Assembly: GCA_902762355.1 (NCBI GenBank)
Contig: CACWNR010000012.1
Location: 1 to 54,880, forward strand
Direction: 5' to 3'
Source: an uncultured Bacteroidales bacterium
GTDB taxonomy: Bacteria > Bacteroidota > Bacteroidia > Bacteroidales > Paludibacteraceae
Length of the DNA: 54,880 nt
Shown here: piece after piece, positions 22,006-32,602 of the stretch
Layout: each line of letters begins with the position of its first letter
Numbering within the stretch: the first letter of the stretch is position 1
The notes under the pieces: generated by a model
Databases searched by the model: none
Seen by the model: the letters and a program-made list of their open reading frames with translations, nothing else
What the model was told of the DNA's origin: nothing
Position numbers and translations under genes: made by a program

Positions 22006-24438
22006 TTATCTCAAATCTACTGTTATTTTCAAATTATATCGGCGTCCGGTGAGGTAGTTGGGACTGGCCCATTGGTTGCCATAGGCATCGGCTACCCAGA
22101 AATACGAGTTGACGTTTCGCCATCCTACGATATTAAACACCTCAAACTGGATTGCCCATTGTTTGACATGCTTGGCGGACGGCTTGCGCATGAACTTGGC
22201 GGTCTGGGCGTTGAAGGTGTAGGTGGCGCCCAAGTCGATACGTTTGTAGGTCGGCATGCGTCCCCAAGCCTGGTTATTACGCGGTGCGTAGAAAGGCTGT
22301 CCTTCGGCGAACTGCATCTTGATGTGGAACTTGAGTTGCGGCAGTTGCGGGATGTAGTCCTGGAAGAGCATCGAGAAGTTCCACCGCTGTTCGGTGGGGC
22401 TGGGGATCCACAGACTCGAACCGATGAGACGCTGCCGCGCTACCATCGTGCTGAACGAAATCCATGAGTCGGCTCCCGGCACGAGTTCACCGTATAATTT
22501 CAGATCCAGACCGCCAGCATAACCTTTGGAGTCGTTCTTACCCGAATAGCGCACGCGCACGTTATCTACCGTATAACTCTCCATCCGGTCGATGTACTTG
22601 TAGTAGCCTTCGGCGGTGAATTTAAACGGTCGCCCCCACGCGCGGAAGTAGTAATCGCCGCCCAAGACGACATGCACCGACCGTTGGGCTTTGAGGTGCT
22701 TGTTCAGTTGGATACGCGTCACGCCGAGTGCATCGGTGACGGTATCGCGCAGTTCCTTATAGAAAGGCGCTTGGTAATAGAGACCAGTTGCAAAACGGAA
22801 ACAGAGGTCCCGTTTCCAACCGGGAATCCATTCGACGGAAGCACGGGGTGAAGGGAGCACTTCGTTGTTCCAACTCCACCATTGTAACCTGCCGCCGACG
22901 GTGAGTATCCATTGTCCGGAGGAGGTGTTCCATTTATGTTCGTTCTGGATGTAGGCTTGCACGCGTGCGGAGACCATGGACGTGTCGCCTCGCAGGGCGT
23001 AATAGAGTTCCATCGACTGCCCGTCGTTCGGCAGCGAGTAACCCGCCGAGTCGCGCCATTCCCATTCGCTGATACGGTCGCGGATAAGTTCCGCCTGACC
23101 GCTCACGCCCCATTTGAGGGTGTTGTTGCCGCGTTTCCAGGCACCGTTGTGCGCGAGGGTGATAACACCTGCTTCGAGGCTGTTACGTGCGTGTTGGTGG
23201 AAAAGACCCGTGCCTAACGCGTCCGCTATCTCCCCTGCCGGCGCATTGGAAAGTACGTATTCACCGGTGATATCGAAATTCTCCCGCTCGTTGGTGTAGA
23301 AACCGGAGACATCGAAGCCGATCTCCACTTCATCGCTCACATGCCCCTTGGCACTCAGCGCTGCAAAAGCTGTCAGGAAACGGTCTTTCTCCTGGCCGTC
23401 GTAATAGATGGTGAGGTTCTTGGCATCCTGTCCGCCGAAGGACTCACTCAAACTATCAGGGGTAAAACGATAGTCGTTCTGGCTCACATTGCCGAGAAAT
23501 GACATCGACCACGGACTTTTGGCTCTTTCCTCCTTGCTCTTTCCTCCTACTTTCCATGTGATGTAGGTTTGATAATCGATGTAGGTCGGTTGGTAATTGC
23601 CGGAGGTAGATAGTCCGCCGAGCATGTATTTGCTGGTTTTGTAGCGCAGGCCGTGCATCTGAGAATACGTGCTGTCGCCGTGTCCCACATAAGCGTGTGC
23701 ACCTAAGAGACTGGCACTGAAACTGGCCTCAAAAGCCGTCGGACGTTTGTACGTGATATCCAATACGGACGACATCTTATCGCCGTACTGCGCGCTGAAT
23801 CCGCCGGACGAGAACTGCACGTTCTCCACCATCTCCGGATTGACGAACGAGAGTCCTTCTTGTTGGCCGCTGCGGATGAGTAGCGGACGGTGGATCTCGA
23901 TGTCGTTGACATAGACAGAGTTCTCATCGAACGAACCGCCGCGCACGTTGTATTGGCTACTCAATTCATTGGTCTGACTGACGCCGGCAAAGGTGATGAG
24001 CAGACTCTCGATAGAGCCGCCCGTGGCATCAGGCATAAAACGTGTGGTGGTTGCATCGATATAATCCATCGTGCCTTGGGTGTGTTTGAGACCACGCACC
24101 TCAATCTCCGTGAGCAACTGTTCGTCCGTGAGCAGTTGGACGTTGATATTGATCACCTCGCGAACATCAATAATACGCTGTTGCACGGAGGTATAACCGA
24201 TCATGGAGAAATTCAATACCACCGTATCCGTTTCGTCGAGTAGCAACTCGTAATAACCGTTTTTGTTCGTCGCCGTTCCGGTGGGGCGGTCGGCATTGAG
24301 TACCACCACGTTCGCCAGTTCGATACCTACATTGTCCTGATCCGTCACATACCCGTACACACGAGCGCTGCGCGCGTACGAAAAAACGCTGCACGCACAC
24401 AACAACACAAAATGTACTATTTTTAAGATTCTACCCAT
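22006..24438 (-). CDS. TonB-dependent receptor with carboxypeptidase-like N-terminal domain
   Basis: This 810-residue outer-membrane protein has a signal peptide ([20 protein letters not shown]). A CarboxypepD_reg-like beta sandwich follows ([20 protein letters not shown], about 25-105), then the plug ([40 protein letters not shown]) and a long beta-barrel region ending in LKITVDLR. No SusD partner is adjacent, so the ligand is open; siderophore, cofactor or peptide are equally possible. Five 11-bp repeats fill the spacer directly before its start codon, and a heptamer repeat is embedded in the barrel-coding part. It heads the operon with mutS, mltG and the Usp-like gene. Confidence 0.9.
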   Translation of the reverse strand: MGRILKIVHFVLLCACSVFSYARSARVYGYVTDQDNVGIELANVVVLNADRPTGTATNKNGYYELLLDETDTVVLNFSMIGYTSVQQRIIDVREVININVQLLTDEQLLTEIEVRGLKHTQGTMDYIDATTTRFMPDATGGSIESLLITFAGVSQTNELSSQYNVRGGSFDENSVYVNDIEIHRPLLIRSGQQEGLSFVNPEMVENVQFSSGGFSAQYGDKMSSVLDITYKRPTAFEASFSASLLGAHAYVGHGDSTYSQMHGLRYKTSKYMLGGLSTSGNYQPTYIDYQTYITWKVGGKSKEERAKSPWSMSFLGNVSQNDYRFTPDSLSESFGGQDAKNLTIYYDGQEKDRFLTAFAALSAKGHVSDEVEIGFDVSGFYTNERENFDITGEYVLSNAPAGEIADALGTGLFHQHARNSLEAGVITLAHNGAWKRGNNTLKWGVSGQAELIRDRISEWEWRDSAGYSLPNDGQSMELYYALRGDTSMVSARVQAYIQNEHKWNTSSGQWILTVGGRLQWWSWNNEVLPSPRASVEWIPGWKRDLCFRFATGLYYQAPFYKELRDTVTDALGVTRIQLNKHLKAQRSVHVVLGGDYYFRAWGRPFKFTAEGYYKYIDRMESYTVDNVRVRYSGKNDSKGYAGGLDLKLYGELVPGADSWISFSTMVARQRLIGSSLWIPSPTEQRWNFSMLFQDYIPQLPQLKFHIKMQFAEGQPFYAPRNNQAWGRMPTYKRIDLGATYTFNAQTAKFMRKPSAKHVKQWAIQFEVFNIVGWRNVNSYFWVADAYGNQWASPNYLTGRRYNLKITVDLR
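23522..23549 (-). repeat. 14-bp tandem duplication inside the TonB receptor gene
   Basis: GCTCTTTCCTCCTT (23522-23535) is followed by the same 14 bases with one change (23536-23549). On the coding strand this yields [12 protein letters not shown], a basic hydrophilic stretch that would sit in a loop of the barrel. Confidence 0.7.
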
Positions 24439-24447
24439 GGAGAGTGT

Positions 24448-24502
24448 GAACGTATGTGGAACGTATGTTTAACCTATGTTTGACCTATGTATGTCCTATC
24501 TA
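24448..24502 (-). repeat. five 11-bp tandem units upstream of the TonB receptor
   Basis: Units of the type GAACGTATGTT run from 24448 to 24502, nine bases before the start codon of the minus-strand receptor gene. In the coding orientation the unit reads ACATAGGTTAA/ACATACGTTCC. A weak promoter-like TACATTTTTG lies just beyond, at 24513-24522, so the array is probably in the mRNA leader. Confidence 0.75.
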
Positions 24503-24528
24503 AAAACAGGCTCAAAAATGTACGATTG

Positions 24529-25128
24529 TTAAGATTTTACGGAATCATTCAATTCCTCAATATACGCTGTTAACTCTTCTCCTCCTAATTTGGTTTCGGC
24601 GGAAGTGACAAAGACAGGCGGCAGTTCTTCCCATTCCTCCAGCAGACGCGTCTTATAGGCCTCCACGTTCTCTTTCAACCGCACTTTGCCTAACTTATCC
24701 CCTTTAGTGAACACCAACGCAAAAGGTACGCCGTTCTCGCCGAGCCAGTTAATGAACTCCAAATCGATCTTCTGCGCTTCGTGGCGGCAGTCGATGAGCA
24801 CAAACAGGCACACCAACTGCTCGCGATACAGGCAATACCGCTCGATCATCTTCTTCAGTGCCTCGCGTTGTTTCTGCCCGGCTTGCGCATAACCGTAGCC
24901 CGGCAGATCGACCAGATGCCATTCCCCGTTGATGAGGAAATGGTTAATCAATAAGGTCTTACCCGGCTTCTGACTCGTCTTCGCCAGTTTGGGATTATGG
25001 CAAAGCATATTGATCAGACTCGACTTGCCCACATTACTGCGCCCGATAAAAGCGTACTCCGGAAGCGTACTCTGCGGACAGTCCTTCACGTCCGGACTGG
25101 AGATGACGTATGTTGCTGTTTTTACCAT
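24529..25128 (-). CDS. engB: ribosome biogenesis GTPase EngB/YihA/YsxC
   Basis: This 199-residue TRAFAC GTPase has G1 GRSNVGKSS, a G2 region with SQKPGKT, G3 DLPGYGYA and G4 [15 protein letters not shown] closes the domain (G5). EngB acts in late assembly of the 50S subunit. I chose the start at 25128 ([15 protein letters not shown]), which matches the family. A longer frame upstream is only the cstA gene in another phase. The ATG lies inside the cstA end (ATGGTAA overlap), so cstA and engB are translationally coupled. Confidence 0.94.
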   Translation of the reverse strand: MVKTATYVISSPDVKDCPQSTLPEYAFIGRSNVGKSSLINMLCHNPKLAKTSQKPGKTLLINHFLINGEWHLVDLPGYGYAQAGQKQREALKKMIERYCLYREQLVCLFVLIDCRHEAQKIDLEFINWLGENGVPFALVFTKGDKLGKVRLKENVEAYKTRLLEEWEELPPVFVTSAETKLGGEELTAYIEELNDSVKS

Positions 25129-26537
25129 AGATGCAGATGGAAGCCTTCCGGCGCGATAAGGATATAACTGATACAAACGACGGTCATGAAGGCCGCAGGA
25201 ACAGCGGCAATGAGCCAACCGTACGGATATTTGTCACGACGGTATTTATAGAGCCAAACGGTACCCGCCCAGAGGGTGAAGACCGCCAAGGACTGGTTCG
25301 TCCAAGCGAAATAACGCCACACGATATTGAAATCGACAAACACCATGCCGAACACGCACAGGAAGAGCGGCAGGGCAATCATCAGACGGCGCGGAATAGG
25401 ACGTTGATCCCATTTAAGGAAATCCGCCACGATTAATCGGGCACTACGTAATGCGGTATCACCACTGGTGATAGGCGCCGCAATCACACCGATAATCGCC
25501 AGAATACCGCCTACTGCACCGAGCCAGTTACGACTCACTCGGTCAATCACCAGTGCCGCGATATTCTCTCCGCGGTGTTCTGCCGCAAAAGCCAACAGAC
25601 CATCAATACCATATAATCCCTTCTCCGGATCAGCGAAGAACGTACCCGCTGCAGCTGCCCATATAAGTGCCAGAATACCTTCGGCTACCATCGCGCCGTA
25701 AAAGATCCATCGGCCTTGCCGTTCGTTGGTTACGCAACGCGCCATGATAGGACTCTGCGTGCCGTGGAAACCGGAGATAGCACCGCAGGCAATCGAGACG
25801 AACATCATCGGGAAGAGCGGCAAACCATTCGTCTGTCGGTTATGCAGGCCGTCCATAACTTCCGGCATCTCACCGCTATGCCAACCGAGCATCACAATCA
25901 TAATACCTATGCCCATGAAAAGCAGGATAGCACCGAAAATAGGGTAGAAACGACCAATCAACTTATCCACAGGAAGGACGGTTGCCAACGCGTAATAACC
26001 GAAAATGATGAGTATCCAAATGATAGGAATCTGATAGACTACGCCGAAACGCTCCATGCCGTATGTCGACAATGGAGCCAGGCCTTGCAGCAGCACCGCC
26101 GGACCACTGAGGAAAGTGGTAGTCAGCAAAATGAGCAATACCAGACTCAGTATGCGCATAAAGACCTTGACGCCGTTTCCTAACTCATCTCCCACAATAT
26201 CCGGTAACGACGCACCGCCCTTGCGGATAGAGAGCATACCGGAGAGGTAATCGTGTACACCGCCGGCGAAGATGGTACCGAAAACAATCCACAGGAAAGC
26301 CGCCGGGCCGTAGAAAATACCCATGATAGCACCGAAGATCGGACCAAGACCCGCGATGTTGAGGAATTGTACCAAGAAGATGCGCCACGGCGCCATCGGC
26401 ACAAAGTCCACGCCGTCCGTCTTGGTAACCGCCGGCGTTTGACGCTCCGGTTCAATGCCGAAAATCTTCTCAACCAGCACTCCGTAGGTTAAGAAACCTA
26501 CGACCAACAGAATCAATGCGACAATAAATGTAATCAT
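25122..26537 (-). CDS. cstA: carbon starvation protein CstA-type transporter
   Basis: This 471-residue integral membrane protein has about a dozen hydrophobic helices. CstA family blocks include [69 protein letters not shown], and [13 protein letters not shown]. CstA/BtsT proteins import pyruvate or peptides during carbon limitation. This is the shorter form common in Bacteroidota. It has its own promoter and is followed by engB with a 7-bp overlap. Confidence 0.92.
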   Translation of the reverse strand: MITFIVALILLVVGFLTYGVLVEKIFGIEPERQTPAVTKTDGVDFVPMAPWRIFLVQFLNIAGLGPIFGAIMGIFYGPAAFLWIVFGTIFAGGVHDYLSGMLSIRKGGASLPDIVGDELGNGVKVFMRILSLVLLILLTTTFLSGPAVLLQGLAPLSTYGMERFGVVYQIPIIWILIIFGYYALATVLPVDKLIGRFYPIFGAILLFMGIGIMIVMLGWHSGEMPEVMDGLHNRQTNGLPLFPMMFVSIACGAISGFHGTQSPIMARCVTNERQGRWIFYGAMVAEGILALIWAAAAGTFFADPEKGLYGIDGLLAFAAEHRGENIAALVIDRVSRNWLGAVGGILAIIGVIAAPITSGDTALRSARLIVADFLKWDQRPIPRRLMIALPLFLCVFGMVFVDFNIVWRYFAWTNQSLAVFTLWAGTVWLYKYRRDKYPYGWLIAAVPAAFMTVVCISYILIAPEGFHLHLW

Positions 26538-26558
26538 AAGTCAACAATTTTGCGACTG

Positions 26559-26589
26559 CAAAATTACTACAAAAATTTGGAATATACAA
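26559..26589 (-). promoter_or_regulatory. promoter of cstA
   Basis: On the minus strand, TTGTATATTCC (CAA at 26587-26589) and TAATTTTG (26559-26566) are 20 bp apart, 22 bp before the start codon. Confidence 0.7.
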
Positions 26590-26639
26590 GATTTTTGCTG
26601 AAAAAAATTATCTATGCTTGCATAAGTAAAGTTTTTCAG

Positions 26640-26794
26640 CAAAAAGATTGTTGTTCGCTCAAGGTAGCGAACGTAAATTCGGAGGATTCCTTGTTCGCTT
26701 GCGAATAAGGGCGTGCCGAAGTTACTTATATACCCAGACCGGACTGCGGTTTGAAATAATCGTGCCCTTGTGGCTAAGAAGGCCGTAGCGCATT
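26640..26794. other. unassigned intergenic stretch between cstA promoter and tRNA-Val
   Basis: No protein gene is supported here. The stretch contains the palindromes GTTCGCT/AGCGAAC (26651-26670) and TTCGC-TT-GCGAA, and a GC-rich segment around 26720-26790 with paired GGGCGTGCC and GGCACG-like strings. It could be a structured RNA or decayed repeat, but I recognise no family. Confidence 0.35.
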
Positions 26795-26825
26795 CTAAAA
26801 GAACAAGGACACCGTTTGGTGTCCT
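26795..26825 (-). terminator. terminator of tRNA-Val
   Basis: On the minus strand, AGGACACC-AAAC-GGTGTCCT (26806-26825) is followed by TGTTCTTTT. It begins 11 bp beyond the tRNA 3' end. Confidence 0.8.
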
Positions 26826-26836
26826 CGTCTTTTATG

Positions 26837-26911
26837 TGGGCGTTTACGGATTCGAACCGCAGACCCTCTGCTTGTAAGGCAGATGCTCTAAACCAGCTGA
26901 GCTAAACGCCC
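26837..26911 (-). tRNA. tRNA-Val (TAC)
   Basis: The minus strand folds as a 75-nt tRNA: acceptor GGGCGTT paired with AACGCCC, D arm GCTCAGCTGG, anticodon arm CTGCCTTACAAGCAG with anticodon TAC, and T arm ending GGTTCGAATCC. CCA is not encoded. Anticodon TAC reads valine codons. Confidence 0.93.
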
Positions 26912-26941
26912 TCATTTCTGCTTCCTTTTCGAAAGCGGGTG

Positions 26942-26973
26942 CAAAAGTACTGCTTTTTTTTGATATGACCAAA
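26942..26973 (-). promoter_or_regulatory. promoter of tRNA-Val
   Basis: TTTGG (26969-26973) and TACTTTTG (26942-26949) on the minus strand are 19 bp apart. The CACCCGCTTTCG that follows is almost identical to the leader of tRNA-Ser. Confidence 0.75.
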
Positions 26974-27002
26974 TTTTTTTGAAAAAAAATGCACTTTACC
27001 CC

Positions 27003-27677
27003 TCATTTTTTTGCAAAAAGGCGGTAATTATACCATTTTTTGTCCTCGTAACGAATAAAAATAGCATAACAAAGCACCGTGATAAGCGTGCCGACCAATA
27101 TCCCTGCAAACACATCCAGCGCGAAATGCTGGCTCAGATAAATACGGCTGTAACCGCCGAGAGCCGCTGCCATAAATAGCAGCAACTGGACTAGGATCCT
27201 AGGAAGCCTAGTAATCCTAGGGTGACTAGTTAGCAGAATGCATACCACAAATGCGAGCGCGAAGAAGGAGGTGGTATGTCCGGAAGGGAAGGAGAACCAG
27301 TGGTTCATGCGTACGCCGTCTACCAGCGGCAGTTGCGTATCGGGCATAACCAGGGTAAACCACGTCACAGGCCGCGGGGCATTGACGATATGCTTAAGTA
27401 GTTGGGTGGAGAGCGCAGACAGGATCATTGCTGAAGAGGCAAAAACACCGTTGCCGATACGGCTGAAGAGTAGCAACGCTATGCACACCACGTACGGAAA
27501 CCACTCCGCTACCTGCGTGTAATACCTATAGAATATATCGCGCGCGGGCGTGTGGTGGTCGCATAAGAGCAGGTGCAATTCGCCTTTAGAGATCAGCAAA
27601 AGCGCTAAGCCCAATGCTACAAGGAGCATCAGGCTTAGTGCAATAAAGATAGCGTTTTGTTTAAATAAAGTCTTCAC
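27003..27677 (-). CDS. PAP2 family phosphatase (membrane)
   Basis: This 224-residue membrane protein has about five hydrophobic helices and the three-part PAP2 signature: KHIVNAPRP, then FPSGHTTSFF with the catalytic His, and SRIYLSQHFALDVFAG with the second His. Such enzymes dephosphorylate undecaprenyl pyrophosphate, phosphatidic acid or lipid A precursors; the substrate is not decidable here. A CTAG-rich 9-bp repeat at 27191-27229 encodes the loop HPRITRLPRI between two helices. The gene lies 2 bp after the IgGFc/PKD gene and may be its last co-transcribed gene. Confidence 0.88.
   Translation of the reverse strand: MKTLFKQNAIFIALSLMLLVALGLALLLISKGELHLLLCDHHTPARDIFYRYYTQVAEWFPYVVCIALLLFSRIGNGVFASSAMILSALSTQLLKHIVNAPRPVTWFTLVMPDTQLPLVDGVRMNHWFSFPSGHTTSFFALAFVVCILLTSHPRITRLPRILVQLLLFMAAALGGYSRIYLSQHFALDVFAGILVGTLITVLCYAIFIRYEDKKWYNYRLFAKK
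27191..27229 (-). repeat. CTAG-containing 9-bp repeats inside the PAP2 gene
   Basis: CTAG occurs five times in 39 bases (27191, 27199, 27208, 27217, 27226), the last four at exact 9-bp spacing, so the frame is kept. CTAG is among the rarest tetramers in most bacterial genomes, which makes the cluster notable. Confidence 0.75.
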
Positions 27678-27679
27678 GT

Positions 27680-30412
27680 TTATTCAACCCGCTGACCGTA
27701 GATATTATAGCTCTCAGTGCCTTTGCGAATGACAATCTGACGATTGATCAGGTGTTTCGTAGCCGGAGCATTATGCAGATCGCTATAATCCGGGATCTTG
27801 TCTTCTTTAATGTCCTGCGGGCACGAAGGCATCGTCAGGCCGTTGGCATCGGTGAGCATGACAAAGTACTCTCCGGCCTCGAGCGGAACCTCCGAATGGT
27901 AAACGGAAGTGTTCGCTCCTGCGATTGGTTGTCCGTTATAGTACCACTGGTAGTCGGTGAAAACATATCCTCCGTTATAATCCTCGTTATATACTGCCAG
28001 CACGTTGTTGAACTTGAACTTGAAGATATCCTTCGGATAATTCACCGTCATATTCAACGGGAACTCGAGTGTCTGCTCGCAAACAATATCTTGCACGGTT
28101 ATCTTCGCCTGATATTTACCCGGTTTCATGTTCTGCGTCGGCAGGGAAACAGAACTATTGCTCGGGTCGAGTACCACATTCGTCGAACCGCTGATGAAGC
28201 GCATCTCGCCCATCTCGCCCTTCGTGAGTGTATATGCCAGATTATACGGATCGCCCGGGCAGATATGGAGGTCTTTTTCCGGAATGTCCATCACAAGACA
28301 CATCTTAAGGGTGAGCTCGCAAATTTCAATCGAGTCACAGCCTGCGGCATTCTGACCGACACGGAATGTATCTTCCTGATACGGTTCGGTGTACCAATGT
28401 CCGTGCATTTCATAACCGTCAGTTACCTTTTCCTCCTTAGCATATCTGCGAACACTCTCTTTTGCGTAATGCTTGTGAATGATATACACGGTTTCGCATT
28501 TGCCGTCGTCCTTTGTTATGATTTCATCTGCAGGCAGCGATTTGTCAGCCGGAACGCAGATGAGTGTATCTTTGTAAACCGTATCCGGACGAACGACACG
28601 GAAGGAGAACTTGAGGTTGCCCAACCATTGGTTGGCATCATCCGTACAAACTTGCTTTCCATACAGCTCGGCTTCTACATCGTACCAACCGGGAACGGTG
28701 TAATCGTGGGAGATTTGAGTGGTAGAGTTATACTCGGATATACCATCGCCGAAGTTCCAATCAACGCGTGTTACATTGTACTTACCGCCCAAATTGGCAT
28801 CGAAATTCATCGTTGTGCCCATGCAGAAACGTGTCTCGCTGACGTAGCCGTTGGTGAAGGTTTCTCCGTTTATATCCACACCTAACTCGACGGCCGACGA
28901 ACCGGCAGAGTAGGCATAACTCTCTGCTTTTCCGTGACCATATACGGTGGCAATAAAGCCTTTAGGATTCTCTAAGCGGAAAACACTATATAGTTCCGTA
29001 TCGCGCGTTCCGATTTGAGCTCTTGCATACGAGTACGCCGGATTTCCGCGAACAGGGAGCCATACTAGCAGACTGGTTTTATCTATTTGTGAGGCTCCAT
29101 AGATGGCGGTCAGTGTGGTATTTTGACACGTAGCTGTCTCGGCAACTATATTGAGGAAGTGATCCGGAGTTAAGTCCGTATAACAGGTACCAAAAGTAAT
29201 CTTACTGATTTTCTGCTGTATCGGTGAAACCCAAACAGAGGATGGGTCACCTTTTTCATTGCCACTTGTAATCTCACTCGCGGGGACATTGCTTGAACTA
29301 TTGGCATAACTTTGCCCGGTCTCATAACTATAAACTGCGCACGGACAAGAGGTCTCAATATACAAGGTAGTGTCGGTTACCACTTTGTTAATAAGTGGAT
29401 CGGGGTGTTTAGAGGCGGGATCATTGGTACTTTGAAGCATGATATAATAGGTCTGACCTTCCGATAGAAGTATTTTCGGATTTTGAGAACGACCATTCAA
29501 CCTGACTTCCGTCTGATCATTCATGGCGGTGATACCAATGAGATTACCATTTTTTCTGAGTGATCGAGTTACGATAAACTGCGTACCCCAATACTCGGTC
29601 GGAAGCGGTTGCTCAAACAGTGCATCACGTGCTGCTACTTCATTCGGCAGACGAGTTAACGGAGAACCCGTGAAAATGGCTATCTTCTTATCATCGCGCG
29701 CCATGATATGCGTGCCGGCTAACTGCTGCTCTTTCTTACTGATCAGGTAGTAGGTTTGACCTTGGTTAAGCTCGATGGAGTACGAAACGCCGCTTGCGTG
29801 GTTGTCATACGTATCACCATGGGGTACAATATCTACTATTGTTCCATCCTCCGTACCGAGGATAGTGGTTACCGTAACCATATTACCTTCATTGGTGCCC
29901 CAACTTTCGCCGTTATGCGCTTCCGGCCTATAATCCTGCGTATAATACTCTGCTCCCAGTGCAGTAAGCGGCAGAATATTACTTGCATCCATCGAAGCGT
30001 TGCCTCGCAGAATGACATATACCGAGATGTTCTCGGTGGCAGTAATATGTAAACCGTACATATTTTTTTGTCCGGCAAGATTGCATACCGTAGCAGGCTC
30101 TATCGTGTTAATTGGATACCATTTATCCGGAGTTAATCCATTGGTCCTATTAAACTCCGTCCACGAACCGGCGGTTACCTGTTGGGTGATATTGATGGCA
30201 TTGCCGACACCACCGGTAATCTTTACCGTGCAGGCTTTCTCTGCGGACACAGCGATATATGGATCGATACTGGTGTTGGGGTCTTTCGTTGGCGAGCACA
30301 CAATACTCGAACTAACCCAGAACTCTTTTCCTTGCGTGGACTGTGCCCAGGCGGGTACAGCCATACAAAGAAGAACGGTTACACATACAAGCGATTCAAT
30401 CAATCGTTTCAT
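27680..30412 (-). CDS. secreted IgGFc-binding-like / PKD protein (copy 2)
   Basis: This 910-residue protein has a signal peptide (MKRLIESLVCVTVLLCMAVPAWAQ) and begins its mature part with STQGKEFWVSSS, the usual start of Bacteroidota IgGFc-binding-type N-terminal domains (about 25-500). A PKD domain follows near residues 545-600 with VDWNFGDG. More beta-rich domains follow, and the tail RQIVIRKGTESYNIYGQRVE matches the tails of three other exported proteins. It is probably surface exposed via T9SS-like sorting. Adhesive or structural roles are inferred from the domain types. It is the third gene of a trio with the OmpA-family gene and its paralogue at 32616. Confidence 0.85.
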   Translation of the reverse strand: MKRLIESLVCVTVLLCMAVPAWAQSTQGKEFWVSSSIVCSPTKDPNTSIDPYIAVSAEKACTVKITGGVGNAINITQQVTAGSWTEFNRTNGLTPDKWYPINTIEPATVCNLAGQKNMYGLHITATENISVYVILRGNASMDASNILPLTALGAEYYTQDYRPEAHNGESWGTNEGNMVTVTTILGTEDGTIVDIVPHGDTYDNHASGVSYSIELNQGQTYYLISKKEQQLAGTHIMARDDKKIAIFTGSPLTRLPNEVAARDALFEQPLPTEYWGTQFIVTRSLRKNGNLIGITAMNDQTEVRLNGRSQNPKILLSEGQTYYIMLQSTNDPASKHPDPLINKVVTDTTLYIETSCPCAVYSYETGQSYANSSSNVPASEITSGNEKGDPSSVWVSPIQQKISKITFGTCYTDLTPDHFLNIVAETATCQNTTLTAIYGASQIDKTSLLVWLPVRGNPAYSYARAQIGTRDTELYSVFRLENPKGFIATVYGHGKAESYAYSAGSSAVELGVDINGETFTNGYVSETRFCMGTTMNFDANLGGKYNVTRVDWNFGDGISEYNSTTQISHDYTVPGWYDVEAELYGKQVCTDDANQWLGNLKFSFRVVRPDTVYKDTLICVPADKSLPADEIITKDDGKCETVYIIHKHYAKESVRRYAKEEKVTDGYEMHGHWYTEPYQEDTFRVGQNAAGCDSIEICELTLKMCLVMDIPEKDLHICPGDPYNLAYTLTKGEMGEMRFISGSTNVVLDPSNSSVSLPTQNMKPGKYQAKITVQDIVCEQTLEFPLNMTVNYPKDIFKFKFNNVLAVYNEDYNGGYVFTDYQWYYNGQPIAGANTSVYHSEVPLEAGEYFVMLTDANGLTMPSCPQDIKEDKIPDYSDLHNAPATKHLINRQIVIRKGTESYNIYGQRVE

Positions 30413-30432
30413 ATCTATAAATATTTATTTTC

Positions 30433-32595
30433 TTAAAGTATTTCGATCTCAACACGACGGTTGTTCTGACGACCTTCTTCGGTGTCGTTCGTGTCGATCG
30501 GTTGGGTCTCACCACGGCCTTCAGCCTCGATACGATCAGCAGCTATACCGCGCTCGATGAGGTCTTTCATAACCTCGTTCGCACGTCCGTCAGACAGCTT
30601 CTGGTTCGCCTCGTCTTTACCTACGCTATCGGTGTGGCCGATAATCTTAATACGTACCTGCGGGTTACGCGCGAGATACATATAAAGGTCATTCAGCGCT
30701 TCTTCCGAAGTCTTCAAGATACGGGTCTTGTTGGTGGCGAAGAACAGGTTCTTAACGATGAATACCTCACCTTTCTTGATCGGCATCAACTCGATATTGA
30801 GCGAGTCGCCGATGTTAGCAATCGCCATATCGACGGTGTCGTAACCCATCTGAGCTATATGGAGGCTGTACTTCGGACCTTCATCGAGCATCTGACGCGT
30901 CGTACCGGTGGTGGAGTCGGTATTCAAGCTATATGCCGGCTCTTCTACGCCGCTCTTGCGGATATGAATAGTAGCCGGAACAGCGAGGCCTGTCTCTTTG
31001 TTAGTCACGCGGATACGGAGGACAGGTAGCGGACGCATAGCAATCGTGACGTACTCGGTGCTACCCACTTGCTCGATCGTGAACGGGAAGGTAGCGGGGT
31101 AGTAACCGTCAGCCTTCACATCTGCGGTGAAGTTACCTACAGCATGTTTCTGACGGAAGCCCTTCGGACCGATCTGTTTCGAGCGCATAGCAATCTTACC
31201 GCTCTCAGTGCCGCGGGTCTCAACAAACGCTTTATCCAGCGGTTTGTTGGTCTGAGCATCTACAACGCTGTAGAACGCGTACGATGCAGGAGGCGGAACC
31301 GGACGAGCTTGCTTACCCGGAACCTCAAACTGAATCGTGAATTTAGCACCCACGAAGAGGTTGTTAAGCTTCGTATCGCCGTTCATCGCCAGCAGGGTAT
31401 TGGTCTTTGCTACCTCTACTGCTTTGGAGTCAAACTCTACCGGATTAGCTTTCGGAGTAGCATTCGTATTGAGTACACCGTACTCGGCAAACAGTGCTAC
31501 GCGATAGTGGATATGTTCGCGGCCAAACGGAAGACGCTGACCGGGTTTAACTTTGCCTTTCTTAGCCTTGGGATCCGGTTGTTTCTGCAACCACTCGTCC
31601 AAGTCCAGACCTACTTCGGCTGCCACGCTGACATCCAGCGGCTTGAATTCCATCTTCTGGTTCGTTTCTCCCTTCAGATCATAGATACCCATACCGTAGG
31701 GCTCCAAGAGGGCGGGGTCGTTCACGGTGATATCATACTGACCTTTGTGGCGGTAACCGAGCGGCAGACCATAATGCACTTTCGCGCCCAAGAGGAAGTA
31801 ATAACGGCTGAATTGCGCACCGAACATTACCGGAATACCGATCTCGAACATGTTACGCATCTCGCGCATGTTATCGAACCAATAATGATACTCCGTACCA
31901 GGGTACGCTTTGTCGTTACGTTTCACTTGGAATCCATATGCAGAGGTGGAGTTCAGGAATCGGAAGTCCAAACCTGTCTCGAAGAGGAAATGTCCGTATT
32001 CGAGGTTATAGGTCAGGTCTAATCCCGCACCGGGACCACCTATGAGCTGCTGCAACGCATTGCTCTGGTTAAGCGTACCGGCGCCCATGTATGTGCCGTT
32101 CAACTTATCCATCATGGCTGCATATCCGAGGCGGAAGCCCAAGTTGAAATAGGAAATCACTTCCGTCTTGGGATTCTCTAAACTCTCCTGATAACGCTGG
32201 TAGTCGCGCAATGCTTTCTCTTCTTTAGCCTGTGCTTCAGCCTCTTTCTTAGCCTGTGCTGCTGCACGTTCTTCGGCAGCTTTAGCACGCTCAGCAGCAG
32301 CTTTATCGCGCTCTTCCTGCTTCTTGGCGTTCTCCTTGGCTGTCTCGGCTTTCTTCTTCTCAGCCTCACGTTTCTTCGCGTCAGCCGCTTTTTGTTTCTC
32401 GCGCTGTGCTTTCTCTTTCTCACGAGCCTTTTGAGCTTTGGCTTTCTCTTGCTCTTTTTTCTTCTTGGCAGCAGCTTTCTGCTTATCCGTCTGACCGGCA
32501 GGAACCGGTTCCGGCATTGCGTACGCAACGATCGGTGCGCAGTTCAAACTAAGAACAACACTCGCAATCAGAATATTGTGCAATAAGTTTTTCAT
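30433..32595 (-). CDS. OmpA-family outer-membrane protein with coiled-coil N-terminus
   Basis: This 720-residue protein has a signal peptide (MKNLLHNILIASVVLSLNCA) and a highly charged Ala/Lys/Glu coiled coil (about 35-140). A predicted outer-membrane beta-barrel follows (about 150-430, e.g. YFNLGFRLGYAAMM), then one or two beta-sandwich segments, and a C-terminal OmpA domain (about 610-720) with IKIIGHTDSVG and NQKLSDGRANEV for peptidoglycan binding. A strong Shine-Dalgarno AAGGAGGA (32603-32610) lies 7 bases before the ATG. It is sandwiched between two secreted IgGFc/PKD paralogues with 20-bp gaps, which suggests it anchors or exports them. It differs from common OmpA proteins by its long Lys-rich N-terminal arm. 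Confidence 0.87.
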   Translation of the reverse strand: MKNLLHNILIASVVLSLNCAPIVAYAMPEPVPAGQTDKQKAAAKKKKEQEKAKAQKAREKEKAQREKQKAADAKKREAEKKKAETAKENAKKQEERDKAAAERAKAAEERAAAQAKKEAEAQAKEEKALRDYQRYQESLENPKTEVISYFNLGFRLGYAAMMDKLNGTYMGAGTLNQSNALQQLIGGPGAGLDLTYNLEYGHFLFETGLDFRFLNSTSAYGFQVKRNDKAYPGTEYHYWFDNMREMRNMFEIGIPVMFGAQFSRYYFLLGAKVHYGLPLGYRHKGQYDITVNDPALLEPYGMGIYDLKGETNQKMEFKPLDVSVAAEVGLDLDEWLQKQPDPKAKKGKVKPGQRLPFGREHIHYRVALFAEYGVLNTNATPKANPVEFDSKAVEVAKTNTLLAMNGDTKLNNLFVGAKFTIQFEVPGKQARPVPPPASYAFYSVVDAQTNKPLDKAFVETRGTESGKIAMRSKQIGPKGFRQKHAVGNFTADVKADGYYPATFPFTIEQVGSTEYVTIAMRPLPVLRIRVTNKETGLAVPATIHIRKSGVEEPAYSLNTDSTTGTTRQMLDEGPKYSLHIAQMGYDTVDMAIANIGDSLNIELMPIKKGEVFIVKNLFFATNKTRILKTSEEALNDLYMYLARNPQVRIKIIGHTDSVGKDEANQKLSDGRANEVMKDLIERGIAADRIEAEGRGETQPIDTNDTEEGRQNNRRVEIEIL

Positions 32596-32602
32596 ATCTG
32601 TG

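Noticed and set aside
20901-22052. Plus-strand open frame of 383 codons opposite mutS
   Set aside because: It lies fully antisense to mutS, which has all its motifs; no domain is visible in the plus product.
24529-25218. Longer engB with 30 extra N-terminal residues
   Set aside because: The extension is only the 3' end of cstA in another frame. The start at 25128 matches EngB proteins and gives a typical overlap with the cstA stop.
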